Positions 13,975 through 25,694 of a stretch of DNA of 64,000 bases are shown here, in pieces. The notes under the pieces are model-generated. The model searched no databases. It was given only the letters and a program-made list of their open reading frames with translations, and was not told the origin of the DNA. Made by a program: the position numbers and the translations under genes. Source of the stretch: Sisyra terminalis (lineage: Eukaryota > Arthropoda > Insecta > Neuroptera > Sisyridae); assembly GCA_958496175.1 (NCBI GenBank), contig OY292276.1, positions 14,650,001 to 14,714,000 on the forward strand, read 5' to 3'. Each line of letters opens with the position of its first letter. Position 1 is the first letter of the stretch.

Positions 13975-15216
13975 ATATGGGGCATTCCATGGTGACTGGT
14001 GGGACATTTGACTTTGAATTTCGACTAATTATGAGCTATAATTAGATGATTGAAACTGGAATAATCATAAAATGTATCTTATTTTATAGAAAAATAACCA
14101 ATTAACAACATCATTCAAAAAAAAAACTTTTTTTTTCTTAGTTTCTTGTAATTGTAACTTGAACTATTGTGACTAGTGGAACACCAAAAAAATCCTTCTC
14201 TCTTACTATGGTGCACTTAAAGACAAATTTCAGTTCGGCTACTAAATTTTTAATAGAGATTTTCTTCCTTCTACTATATTTATCTCACATTATTTCATTT
14301 TCATCAAATATTAGACTAATTACTTACATAGAAGAAATTAAAAAAAAATATTGTGACTGGTGGCACAAGTACAAAATGTGTTAACCAAATTTTTCGTTAA
14401 TGACACATTTATATTTTTTCTATCTTTGTATTGTTAATTGGGCAACGTTTTGGTGGAGGTTTTTGATTTAAGGTAGGATTTTATTTATTTCTATACATCA
14501 ATATATTTTCGGTAAGACAAGAATATCGTTTAGACTTAAATTTTTTCTATAATTTCCGAATAAACATTATATTAATTTTTATTCAACCATTATTCTTGAA
14601 GAATAAAGTCCAGTGTCTTACATTATTGGACTCTGATGTTGTCGTCAAATAATAACTAATGCTTTTATAGGCATCAGCTTTTAAATAATGGTGTTTTCTA
14701 ATGCATGGAATTTTTTTAATGTTTTGCCACTGTTTGTTAAGGTGTAAATGATTTTTTTTAATATCATCTGCTCCAACTAAGAAAAAATAGTACCCATTGA
14801 TACCTTTTAACAATAAATAGTCGTGGCAATCTTTACTAATTTTAATTACTGCTTTTCTTGTCATAATAGCAGACCAAAAAGTTCGTTTTGCTATTGCACC
14901 CATACCATCAACTACTCCTCTACCATAACCAGATTAAACAAACCGTAGTCCTTTTGTTTATAATGTTATTGTTCTTCTGAATACAATGATAAACTTGTTG
15001 AAATTAATTAGATGGTTAAAACCAATGTTGCTAACAGGAACATTTGCTAACTCGAAAGTTAGCCAAACCAAAAAATCGATTTTTTATCGTTTTAGAAAAA
15101 ATTCTTTAGATATTAGTAAAATTTATACTTTTTATTATAACTAAGGGCTAAATTTAAAATAATAAGAGGAATTAATTCAAAGTCATTTTCCTATTTCTCA
15201 TGGAATGCCCCCATAT
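13975..15216. mobile_element. Decayed DNA transposon with terminal inverted repeats
   Basis: The ends are inverted copies: ATATGGGGCATTCCATG at 13975 and its reverse complement (one extra G) ending at 15216. The similarity resumes further in (GACTTTGAATT on both sides). Three copies of a subterminal motif GTGACTGGTGG or GTGACTAGTGG lie at about 13992, 14169 and 14353, as expected for transposase-binding repeats. The interior encodes a transposase-like fragment on the minus strand. No clear target-site duplication was found, and the superfamily was not identified. Confidence 0.7.
14583..14957 (-). pseudogene. Transposase-like fragment with premature stop
   Basis: The minus frame reads GYGRGVVDGMGAIAKRTFW near its start and then runs open for about 100 residues to a stop at 14583. 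The GRGVVDG-G-AKR pattern resembles the C-terminal catalytic part of transposases that are abundant in insects; the family name is not certain. Just upstream in frame there is a stop codon at 14934-14936 within FV-stop-SGYGRG, and no upstream coding extends it. It lies inside the TIR element at 13975-15216, so it is a remnant of that element's own gene. Confidence 0.55.
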
Positions 15217-17751
15217 AGCAAAACATACTTCAAAATTACTTGAATATATTCAAAATCCTAGAGATTCGGAAAAGGTAGAGAAACGTGAAGTGGAGAACGG
15301 TAGCGGAAACTTTAATGTATTATACAACGAAACGAAATTTTTCTAGCCAGCTTAATTGTCAATGATATGATCCTGTGCATTTTTTGCTTATATAAATGTA
15401 AAAATTGAGCGATTTCACGATTTTTTTTTGTAAACATCAGTTAAAAGTTTTATTGTAGACAGTTTATTACTAATGAGCTTCTACGTAATTTCTTTAATTT
15501 TTCGTAGTTACGTATTAAATGATTAATTAATTAATGGATAGATAGAATGAACTACACAATAAAATGGACTCCATTGGAATAAAAAAAATGATTTTTATAC
15601 CAATGACTTAAGATTATTTATTTTCTGCTATTGCAAGTGGTCAACAATTGAGCAAACCTTGATAAAAGAAATGAGGGTCGAAAGAGGTCGAGTAAAACCT
15701 GGTGCCACGGAAAGGTAAAGTATAATGGATCAGATGATTTATTTATAGCCAAAACATTAATGAAAGCATAAAAAGTTTTTGTGATATATCTTTCAATGAA
15801 AGCCAACAACATAGTGATTCGACTGATGCTTGAATAGAAAAGGATAATGTGGATGTAAGAATATTGGTGGTCTTCTTCCAAAAACACAATCCTTTTCCTG
15901 ATGCAGATGCCACGTTTATTGCTACAGAAAAATTTGAGATGAAGACATGAATTGTTACGATACTTTCGAAGAAGGTTTAAAGAAGGAATGAAGACAACAG
16001 ATTGATAATGATTATGCCAATTGAAATTATCAAAGAAAAGTAAAAGAAATCCTTTACTGGCGAAAAATAACAAAATTTAAATTCCGGACGAAGTGATTTC
16101 AATTGGCTTCAATGCTACTGCATGTATTAATCAAAATTTAAAAAAAAACGATAAATGGTACTATATATGATTGCTCTATTTGAAGATGGCCAATTGCGAA
16201 AGACAATAAAATGAGCTTTTTAAGAGTTATTCCCAGAAATTTTACTTAATTTAAAAGGTGCAGAAAGTGTTCACTTCGTTAATAGTGGAGACATGTATCG
16301 TATTTTTACTAATGGCAATTAAATGACAACTTTAATATTATATATGAGCATTTTGTAACATTTTTTTAGGAAAATTTTGATTGTAACACGTACATTGTAT
16401 GTGATGGATATAAAAAGGATGATAATAAAAAAGAATATCATCGGATTCGACAGGCCACCAAAAGATTCTTCTCTTTACCAAAGGTATCCACATTTGGTAG
16501 TGGCAGATTTGTATTCTTTAGAACAGGGAACTTTCAGAAAAATTTTACCGAGTTTAAACTAAAAAATCTGGGATTTCGGATATCTAAAATCTTTTGAAAC
16601 CCCGGGGTTTTGTTTGAGAAGATCCGGGTCAAAAACCCTTCATTCAATATTGTTTCATTGAATTGTAATTTATTTTAATCGCTGCAACGGTTTTTAAGTA
16701 GCAAGAAATTAGAAATTTGAATTATATCTATAATACATTCTCAATTGATTCAGCATTAAAAATTTGCATACTTTATGCCAAAGAGGAGTAGTTATTTTAT
16801 TTATTGAAAATTACTACTTGTGTATAATTATGTGTTTTGATTTAATGTTGAAAAAATACATTAGGTACTTTCCGATTTCCCACTTTTTAAATATAAGCTA
16901 GTTTCATGAATCAGCTTAAAACTTAACTTCTTAATATTTTAAAGCATTTTTTTAAAGTGTATGAATTTTTTTTCTCTATAAAGAAATGTTTTAATTAGAC
17001 TAAGATTTTGTAGATTCATTACTACTCTCTTCCCCACAAATTAATCTATATTATTATCGCTTTTTCGCTGGCGAGTCATTGTTGAAATATCGAGTGTAAA
17101 CTACGAAATGTTTAAGCTGTAGAATTTCTTAAGGGAAATTAGAAGCAAAAATAATGTAATGAAGTTCTAGTATACTTTCTTCAACACTAATCGTCTTCAT
17201 TGGCTATGATTTCAAATAGATATTCAACCTTATAAAGTCTTTCATTATTTCGAAAAAAATCCAAAATCCTTCATGCTTAATTTCGTAAATTAGCATTTAA
17301 AAATGCATTTAATAATTTGTATAATTGTTTTCGTCTTGCATTTTATTAGTAAAACACTGCCAACTGAAGGGAATGAAAAATTCAATACTTCAGTAAGAAA
17401 AATAGGGTTGGGGGGGGAGTAATAGTAGTAAAAGATTGAGTAATTTTATCGTGAATGAAGAAAGGACTATTGTAAATCCATTTTTTTGATTTACCTGATT
17501 TAAGGATCATATATGTAACTGCTTGTAACTTTATCAATATACTTCCTTTGTTTGGTAAATGGTGAAATCGATAAGCCATAAATTTATTAATATTCGAATG
17601 TGGTTACCCCCATAAACATAATCGGTGCGGGATAAGAAAATAAGTTTAATTAAGGACAATTTTTATCAAAATTTTGAGAAAATTGATTACTTTATAAGTT
17701 TTTTAGTATAACATTGATAAGTATTTTATTTACTTCCGAATCACAATAAAA
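15217..17751. other. Intergenic stretch with unassigned open frames
   Basis: No recognised gene. A 151-codon open frame on the minus strand (15618-16073) and a 61-codon frame on the plus strand (16377-16562) are unusually open for such AT-rich DNA. Neither shows a recognised domain or splice context. They may be remnants of an unidentified mobile element. Confidence 0.4.
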
Positions 17752-17803
17752 TAATGGATAATAATATATTTATATGTCTTTGAGATTCAATTAAAAAATT
17801 ACT

Positions 17804-17844
17804 TTATTACGACGCGTTTCGACAGTTTTTGACTGTCATCATCA

Positions 17845-17852
<8 letters not shown>
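17804..17852 (-). ncRNA. Hammerhead-ribozyme-like motif, mirror copy
   Basis: This is the reverse-strand counterpart in the left arm of the palindromic element. It has the same CTGATGA core, GACAGT/ACTGTC stem II, GAAACGCGTC and 7-bp stem I (TTATTAC with GTAATAA). The base after CTGATGA is T here and G in the other arm, so the extra position is variable while the paired bases are conserved. Confidence 0.58.
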
Positions 17853-17877
<25 letters not shown>

Positions 17878-17894
17878 GATTATTATTATTATTA

Positions 17895-17943
17895 TTATTA
17901 CCTGATGAGGACAGTCAAAAACTGTCGAAACGCGTCGTAATAA
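17895..17943 (+). ncRNA. Hammerhead-ribozyme-like motif, best copy
   Basis: Stem I pairs TTATTAC (17895-17901) with GTAATAA (17937-17943), 7 bp perfect. The core CTGATGA is at 17902-17908. Stem II is GACAGT/ACTGTC around CAAAA. GAAAC starts at 17927. A minimal stem III (C-G around GC) leads to GTC, with predicted cleavage after 17936. One extra base lies between CTGATGA and stem II compared with the canonical hammerhead. Assignment is by covariation-like pairing read by eye; activity is untested. Confidence 0.6.
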
Positions 17944-18463
17944 AGTAATTTTATAATTGAATCTCAAAGACATATATATATTATTATCCATTAAGTTTTT
18001 TAGTAGTTGAGACCCAAAGAAATTTGATTTAACCAAAGTATTGTTGTATAATTCGTGGCGTTTTTCTTGCGTTAAGTACAGTTTACATACAATAATTTAA
18101 TAAGAGTCTAATGCTGTTTCAATAGAAAATTTTCACGAGTTAAAAAAAATAAGATATTGACACTAAATGGAGAAAAAACGGTTACAAATGGACTTCTAGT
18201 GAGTAAATAAAGATTTAAAACTATTAAACAAAACACCAGAAAAGAGTATTAAATTTTAATATTCTCAATAGATCTATACATGTAAATATTACATTTATGG
18301 AATACAACGAAGACCACTTTAGGAAACTTTTCATAAAAAGTCAACATTTCTCAACAATAAATAAATTTTGCCATCATCTAACAAATAATATCACTAAAAA
18401 GTTTTACAAAAATGAGGTACGATGTTTTGTTCCATTGGAAAAAAATACTTTCAATTAAATATC

Positions 18464-21400
18464 TTAGAATCTCGTATTGTCTGGCATTTTTTGGAAATAT
18501 GCAACTTGGCCTTCGAGAACTTTATAGTTATGGATCCATCGACTACCCTTTCGTAGACTACTATCAATACCATCTTTCCACACACCGGCCGGAAGGTAAA
18601 TTTCGCGATTTCGTGCACCTGGATATAGAACTGGTGCTACTATCAATTCTTCTCCAACCGAAAATTCGTCAACGGCTGCATGACACGCCGGATCGGTTGG
18701 ATCTATCATCCACAACGGCCTGATTATTGGCAATCCTGAATCGAGAGATTCTCTTGCATATTTCTTCATTAATGGAGTCACCTAAAACCAAGAGAAGTTA
18801 AAAGAGGAAAATACGAACTTATAATAATACTTACAACTTGTTGGCGGAGATTCGTTAGTCGTTTAGCCATTTCAACGACATCGTCTCCATATTTACTTGG
18901 CATATCGATAAAGCGTATCACAGGCAAAAAACTGCTTAATTGGAACCAGCGAATATATAATTCTTTGTCCGGAACATTTGAGCGGTTTGTAGGATTTTTT
19001 GGTTCGAAATCACCTCCAACAGCTCCTGGCATTATAAACGGATACCCTATAATTCCATAGGTCAAAATCGTTGGAATCACCCTTTTCAATGCCCTCCACG
19101 ACGCCTCAAACGGTGGTAATGAAACAAAAATTGGAGCTCTTGGTCTCTGAATTGCACTTGATATTCCAATTATATTAATAGTTCCTTGCAAATTATTCAT
19201 TAAAATTGTTTTATATTCGTCTGGATTGGTCAATGGTTTGGAACATTGGTAATAGTGTGGAATATCAAAAGCTGTTCCCAAATCCAAATAAAATTCATCT
19301 ATCTTATACTTGTCTTTAATATTTTCTAATCGGTTTCGCAACCACGGTATTGTTTCGTTTTTTGTAAAATCCAAAACTCCAGCACTGTCCAGAGATTTGT
19401 ATCGCGTTAAAGCAGGAATTTGTCGATCGCTTAATCGTTCCATGATGAACAGCTTTTTTCGTACACCTTCGACGAAATTAAAGCTTTCGGTTGAGACAAA
19501 CGGTTGGATTGACAATACAATTCGGAATCCTCTTCGATGGATTATATTAACCGTGTCTTCTAGCGTTAAAAAGCGTTCTTCATCAAGTGTGAAATCTCCG
19601 ACTTGTTCTTGCCAAAATTCGTTGATAAGAACATGTCCTTGTTTGAGGAATCCCAAACCAATTACATCTTCTGTATAGTTGTAAATTGTTGCTTCGATTA
19701 GATCAGTCTTTGTGTTGGGAGCAATCTGCCAAACTGGCTCGCTTAAGAAAGAGTTTACTTTAATTATGTCTTCTTGTTTCAATCCATCCCAAAGGGATTT
19801 TTCTGCCATTGTCGAATGCAATGTTTTCATGTTAAAACTCGTGCATACACTGTAATTTAATTGAGGATATGCTGTTTTGTGGTTGATGAAAGAAAAATCG
19901 TCGAATCGACTTTGAAAACATATTTCAGAGGAATTTTTTGCATTGATTGAAACGTGCAATGGGGACTCATTGTCGATCAGGAACGCAGCACCTTTGGAAC
20001 TAATAAAATATCTCTTGAGAACATTTCCCCAGTTGTGCGAGATTCCGTCTCCTGTTACAAATGGGGAAAACTCATGCGATGTTTTCTCCAGTGGCCAGGC
20101 CGTGTCGATCGATTGACCACCGCCATACCAATGCCCTTTTCCTTCACCCCAATCATAACAATCGGTCGGATAAAGTCCATCAGCTAATGCAATCCAATTT
20201 AAATTGTAACATCTGACATCAGCGTTAAGTTTTCGATAGCTCAAGTATAATCGAGCTTCGTGCATCCATTCAAAACAAACAGTTCCGTCCCTTTCATCTT
20301 CCTGCAAACAATTATAGACTAAATTTCGATTGATACTTGTTCCAAGAGTTCCACGAATTATCTCCATTCCATCTTCATCAAAAATTTTCATTGTTCGCTT
20401 AATTTTATTGAATTTGATTCTATCAAAATAGGCCTTCTGTAGAATTTTTTGTTCATATAAAACGTATGCTATGCTCACAATGCATACGATTGAAATAAAT
20501 AAGAAGGCAACAAACGCCCGTAATCGGATATCATTTGATTTTTGTTTCTTTTTCAGTACGGATGGAATGCTCTGGAAGATAAAAGTGAAGAGTAGTTAGT
20601 CACTTGATTACCACGTAATTGAAAAATTGATCGTTACTGTCTCAGTGAGTTAAATTGATATTATTTAAGAGTTATTACGTCAATTTTTCTTGATTGATGC
20701 ACTTATGAATTGAAAGTCGGAGGCTTTACCTGCATTTTTTCTTTTAGTAGACTAGCCAGGGAATTGACGGATGTGATTGAATTTGCTGGCGAGTGCTCGG
20801 GAATGTCCAAGAAGTCCTCCTCGTCCATTGGTATACGTTTTGGGGCCATTGATTTGCGACGGGCATTTCGAGCGGGAACCCTGAAAAAAATAACAATGGT
20901 AAAATAAAGGATGAGTCTGGATGGAGTAGACCAAAAAATTTAGCAGTGTTTTATTTTATTTATTGCAATTTGCTATGCAATTTCGCCGGTGTGATTCTAA
21001 CTTCACCAGGCAACCTTGTAATATTTGGTAAAAACTCATAGATATAAAACTCATGATATAAAAATTCTTACGTTGAACTTCTGGTGAAACAAACCAGAGT
21101 TAAAATTAAGTACTGACATGTCAATTATCAGTAGTTATGATCAAAGATTCTTAAGCAGTCCAACTTGTGGTCCGACTTTCAAAGTTGGATCTAAAGCCGG
21201 ATCGTGAATGGTATTGTTACAAGTTGGATGTCTAGTCGGATCATTTAGGCGACCCAACTAGTAGATCCAACTAGTAGTCCGACTAGTTGGACTGCAAGTA
21301 AGAGCGTGAATGACCTGCTTTAAGATTAATAGATATTTATAGATTACAATTAACAATCAAAATTATTAAATTTGAAAACAATGGTAACAATGGCAATGTT

Positions 21401-24400
21401 ACACGAGTTTTTCATTGATTGGTGCACCAATAATGTAAATAAGAGTTTTCTATAGCTAAGTTTTGGACCAAATCATTAATTTATACTCTTTGAGTTGTAA
21501 GTACCAAAGTAGTAGAGTATTATTTATTTTTCTAAGATTTATAAGGGAAAAAATTAAGTCATGTTTCCAATAGCTTTTTTTCACCAAATTAATTGTTAAC
21601 GAATTCTCTATGTTTGATGCATATATGCAACTAATTATACACAACAAAGTTTACACTAATAAAAATTAATTAAGGAAAATTTTTACCAAAAATTAATAGG
21701 CTTATGCAATTTTGTACCCACGACAGTTGAGTACCTCTTCCTAAAATTCATCCCCTATAAGTCTTAATACTATTTTAACATATGAATTCGAAATTTTTGA
21801 AGTTAGAAAGATCGCAAATGGTGTTTAGGCTTCCGTTTACAAACAGAGATCAATTGTATGAAATAATTTACTATTTTTAGAACTAATTAATCGTTACTTA
21901 TTGCAACTTCATCAGGTATTTATAAAAAAAATTATAGGCGTTTGATGAAGTTGCGATAAGTAACGAAATGTCACCAATTTGGAAAATAAAAAATATAATT
22001 GTCATAAAAAACCTAAATTTTTTTCTTCAACTTAATGTTAGAACTTTATTCCCTAAAAAAGTAATACTCTTATAAGATAAACAATAGTACAGAAAATTAA
22101 ATTTTAGGACTTCAAAAATATTTAGACAAAAAAAAAAATATTTTGTATATAAGTTTATGGGAAATCAAAAATATTTCAATATTCAATATTTTCTTTTCTC
22201 AAATAAATATCATTTGTTAAAAATATTAGGTTATCCCATAAGTTCATTTCTTTTTCTTATATGAAATGAAAACACAATATGGTAAAATTTTAGATCCTTA
22301 GTGATAAAAGATTAATACAAATTCTCAGAGGATTAGGATCACAATAAGCAGTTAAAATTTGATTTTTACTCGCGACGTTTCGGCCCCTTTATTGCTTTAA
22401 TTTAATCGCTTTAATTTTGTCAACAATAATCAACAATGAATCATGACAAGGACTATTGTTGACAAAGTATTATGATTGTTATGAACGTCTGATTATTGCT
22501 CAATAAAGGGGCCGAAACGTAACGAGTAAAAATCAAGTTTTAACTGCTTATTTTGATCCTAGTCCTTTGAGAATTTGTATTAATGAAAACACAATATTTT
22601 CTGTTTCGATATGATTTATTTTGGTATAAAAAAAACATTTTTTTCTATTACCGTCTTCCATTTCTCAGGAAACCTCATTATACCTTCGTTCCAAAATTTT
22701 TGAGTATTGGACGAATATTATTCCTGGAGATGCGATTTTCATCTTGGTAACGCATGATCACATACTGCAATAGAGGTAAGAGAAAAGCTCATACAGTTTG
22801 ATTGGGATGTTTTTCCGTATTTTGCATACTGCCCAAATCTTGATCCATCTTATTATTACTTCTTTATATCATTAAAAAATTCTTATCTCGAAAAGTTTTT
22901 TAATCCATGAACGAAATAAAATCGCATCTTCATGATTATATGTTGTTCAAAACACAACAATTTCGGAAAGAAGGCATAATGAGCTTTTTTGAGAGATGAA
23001 AGAAGGTAATAAAGCAAAAACATAAATACTTATACTAAATAAATATTGTGTATTCATTTTATATTAGAAATAGGAAAGAACCTATCCTATAAGAACCATC
23101 CTACACATAAAAAATGAAAAACCAGTTTACAAAGGTCTTTACATTTTAAAATTTTTATTTTTAGTTGAAAAATGATATAAGCACTCCTTAATAAATTCCG
23201 TAAGGTAAGTTTTGCAACATTGAATTCCCTCTTCTTCTTTTAACAAGAAAAAATAGCAACTAAGAAGAAAATTAGTGGAATTAAGAATAGTGTTTCCACT
23301 TCCCTAGGTATATAACCTAATTTATTAACGGTCCCAAAGATTTAACTTTGAAACGAAAGCATGAAAAATAGCAACTTTTGCAAATTTAAATAGGCAACTT
23401 TTTATTTCTGACCTTTCTATTCTTACAGAAATTGTCCACAATTTTTTTTCCAATAATTCTTCAAGAAGTGGTTCCAAATTAGTCTACTTTCTTATTAAAC
23501 CATATAATTTGGCATGCTTAGCTGATCCAAGTAATATTTTTTAAGCATCACCCTGAATTCACTTTTATACGTTACAAATTTTGTCAAATCAACGTCCTGA
23601 ATTTTTTCTCAAAAAGTTACTAATCTTAGTGTTTGTTATGCCCAATAGTTCTCTTATTTTTCTAAAATACACAAGCTACTAACATGAATCATATTGGAGC
23701 AATATTATGCATTAAGTATGTATATAAAAATCCTTTAAAAGTATACAATTTTCTGGAGTTTGTTATTTGAAAATAATTAAATTCAAATTATAACTTATTG
23801 ATCTAAAAAACTTTACATTCCACATTTGTACTCAACTTAAAAAATGATTGATAGTTTTTTTGATTTAGGGAAAGATTTGAGACCAATTGAAGAAATAATA
23901 CAATGTTACAAATATTTCATTTTATATTGCAAATGTTTTGATGAATAATGTAAATATATGATTTTCTTATCATTGTTCCCAACTGTGGAGAAACTTTCAT
24001 TTTGTTTTGTGTATAACTGATTAATTTACCAGTTATATAACCGATGAAAATGGTTCCGAATATGAGTGACAATGTATCTCCTCTGTAAATACATTTTTCA
24101 GGACAAAAAATAATGTAGGTAATAAGAAGACAATTCAGGTTGTTTAAGATCGGTTTTTTTATTTAATATTTTTATTATTTAATTTGCTACGTTTCGTTAC
24201 TTATCGTAACTTCATCAGGCTTTTTGATTCACAAAAATTTTTTTTTTTATTTATTGAATTTAAATTGAAAATATTTTATTTTTGTGAATCAAGAAGCCTG
24301 ATGAAGTTACAATAAGTAACGAAACGTAGCTAATTGAATAATAAAAAATATTAAATACAAAAACCGATCTTAAACAACCTGAATTGTTTTCTTATTTAAA

Positions 24401-25694
24401 AAAATTAAAGCTGAGATCTGAATTTTATCATCTTCAATGTAAGTAATAATAGAAAAACCGGGAATGACAATATCAAAACAATTAAAAAAAGAATTATCTC
24501 GGCTAAATTGTTAGCACTTACTTTAAACTTGATTTAATTCTTCCAATATTAGGGAACGAAATTCCAAAGTGAGCTAGAGAATCTATAAGACATTTATGTT
24601 ATTGCAATTATGTATTATGAATACTTTTTAGCTAACAGAAGTTGCTGAGAAAAAAAGGACTGCTTTTCTTAAATCTGTTATAGTTATGTTGACAAAATCC
24701 TTAACAACATTAAAGGAAGTTATCAGCTAAATTTACTTTAAACTGCTTTTTTTTTCTTTGATATATTTATTAGATAATACCAGTTCAGCAATTTATAATT
24801 TACTTGCTAGGCATGGTAGTGATGGCGCAGATATACATATCATATTTTCACTTGAGGAATACAAACTACAGACCTCTAAATTGAACTGGTTTCTTAAAAA
24901 GTATAGGATTTTTCATTATATCTCTTCACTTCTCGTTTTTTTCACTGCGGTTGTTTAATATTTCATTGATAAAATAATTTCTTTGTTGTTAAAAAAAATG
25001 AATTTACCGAAGTTGTTGGCATGAACTGTTGGATTTCATAAGCTTTTTATGATATTCTAATGTAGGTCAATTATATAAAATCCTTTTCCACACTACTTAG
25101 AAATATTAAATTTTAAAATATTGTATTAATTCTATTTTAATATTTGATTAACACAGAGTTTGGTTAACGCCAAGCTTCAGAGCTTTGTAATTTTTCGTTT
25201 GACCGAAAAATAAGAAAGTAAGCTTTGGTTGCCATGGCAACAAAAGTGAAATTTTTCCATAGAAATCGAAAATACTAAAATCTTTACAGTTATTTGATTT
25301 AATTTAAGTTAATATAGGTGCATAATTTTTCACGTATTTCTTATAGATTTTCAGAAAAGTTTACCTTTCAAATTGATTTTGTTTTCTCACTATAATTTAT
25401 ATTATATTGCAATTATCTTGATATTCAAGGTTTGGCTGATAAGGAAAATAAATCTTACATTTATTGATAGTTTGAAAAAAATCACCTGTTGAAAATCTCA
25501 CCATGATACGTATGGTAAGTGGAAGGCCAAGAAATTTCGTTAGCATCATAAAATACATCGATTTCGTTGAATTTAATCGATTTAACTTCATCCGTCGTTG
25601 CAATTTCTTCTTCATTCCCCTGGATTTTACTACAACCAGCTTTTGGTTTTTCACTATCCCGAAATTTCAAAACGACTTCCCGATTTTGAGCCAT
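18464..25694 (-). CDS. Family-31 glycosidase, MYORG-like type II membrane protein
   Basis: Minus-strand exons are 25694..25486, 20880..20730, 20571..18835 and 18781..18464. All have GT-AG ends, and phases sum to 804 codons. The ATG at 25694 has ACC before it and an in-frame stop upstream. Residues ~1-139 are a hydrophilic, likely cytoplasmic tail (PMDEEDFLDIPEHSP); ~140-159 (FVAFLFISIVCIVSIAYVLY) are a signal anchor; the rest is luminal. GH31 signatures include WYGGGQS, a catalytic-Asp block FYLDLGTAFD, MPGAVGGDFEP, ELYIRWFQLSSFLP and GLPIIRPLWM. It resembles human MYORG, an ER glycosidase reported as an alpha-galactosidase; substrate here is unknown. Intron 1 is 4.6 kb and rich in mobile elements. 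Exons upstream at 29994, 30164 and 37608 probably provide alternative N-termini. Confidence 0.9.
20970..21012 (-). repeat. Degenerate solo hammerhead-like motif
   Basis: The minus strand reads CTGGTGA (one change from CTGATGA), a hairpin with loop AATCACA, then GCGAAATTGC. The arms and loop match the motif at 28755-28805 closely, so both are from one repeat family. The core change and the loss of GAAAC argue against activity. Confidence 0.4.
21155..21295. mobile_element. Small inverted-repeat element (MITE-like)
   Basis: The ends GCAGTCCAAC (21155) and GTTGGACTGC (ending 21295) are inverted. Several AGTTGGAT and GTCCGACT motifs are repeated in both orientations between them. It is 141 bp long, non-coding and lies in intron 1 of the GH31 gene. 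The family was not identified. Confidence 0.5.
21884..21985. repeat. Degenerate palindrome related to the hammerhead-like elements
   Basis: The two arms are TCGTTACTTATTGCAACTTC and its diverged complement on either side of a short AT centre. The right arm reads TGATGAAGTTGC, then a hairpin loop, then GTAACGAAATGTC. Loss of the first C of CTGATGA and GAAAT instead of GAAAC suggest a decayed copy of the family at 24125-24393. Confidence 0.5.
22311..22584. mobile_element. Inverted-repeat element with GAAACG motif
   Basis: Arms of about 90 bp run from ATTAATACAAATTCTCAGAG to its complement (ending 22584). Near the inner end each arm carries CAATAAAGGGGCCGAAACG. The right arm has GCTC-AATAAAG-GGGC as a short hairpin before GAAACG, the position stem II holds in the other elements, but the CTGATGA core is not preserved. 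It lies in intron 1 of the GH31 gene. Confidence 0.6.
22747..23038 (+). pseudogene. mariner transposase C-terminal remnant
   Basis: The plus strand reads SHTAIEVREKLIQFDWDVFP, then AYCPNLDPSYYYFFISLKN and, after a frame change, NEIKSHLHDYMLFKTQQF and a C-terminal KKVIKQKHKY. This matches the last third of Tc1/mariner transposases, whose usual block is PAYSPDLAPSDYHLF. The third catalytic Asp is replaced by Tyr (PSYYY for PSDYH). An in-frame stop precedes SHTA, another lies in ER-stop-KKVI, and one frameshift is present. It is inactive and lies in intron 1 of the GH31 gene. Confidence 0.8.
24125..24393. mobile_element. Palindromic element with hammerhead-like motifs in both arms
   Basis: Arms of about 110 bp mirror each other (outer CAATTCAGGTTGTTTAAGAT, inner GTGAATC). 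On the plus strand the right arm has CTGATGA (24298-24304), hairpin GTTAC-AATAA-GTAAC and GAAACGTAGC (24321-24330). The left arm has the same on the minus strand with loop GATAA. Stem III is reduced to the self-complementary ACGT with no loop, so cleavage in cis would be poor and a dimer would be needed. One extra A lies before stem II. Confidence 0.65.

Larger units (their letters stand above)
17752..17993. mobile_element. Palindromic element, two inward arms with hammerhead-like motifs
   Basis: Bases 17752-17993 form a near-perfect inverted repeat of about 115 bp per arm, from TAATGGATAATAATATA to its complement, around an (AAT)n/(ATT)n centre. Each arm contains CTGATGA, a 6-bp hairpin and GAAACG, so one candidate ribozyme lies on each strand. 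There is no coding capacity. The structure resembles a non-autonomous element, or two head-to-head ends of a Penelope-like element. Confidence 0.75.

Noticed and set aside
15618..16073. 151-codon minus-strand open frame
   Set aside because: No domain, no splice sites giving a longer product and no paralogue in the window; the residues are hydrophobic and aromatic as expected from AT-rich DNA. Kept only as an unassigned open frame.
16377..16562. Short plus-strand frame with IGFDRPPKDSSLYQRYP
   Set aside because: It looks protein-like in part, but no family was recognised and no flanking exon or element ends support it.
17850..17900. AAT/ATT repeats as a plain microsatellite or CRISPR-like array
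   Set aside because: The run is the centre of a larger palindrome with mirrored 115-bp arms; there are no unique spacers, and the genome is eukaryotic.
22660..22745. Possible upstream part of the mariner transposase
   Set aside because: No frame here gives recognisable mariner residues. The match begins only at the SHTAIEVREKL block.
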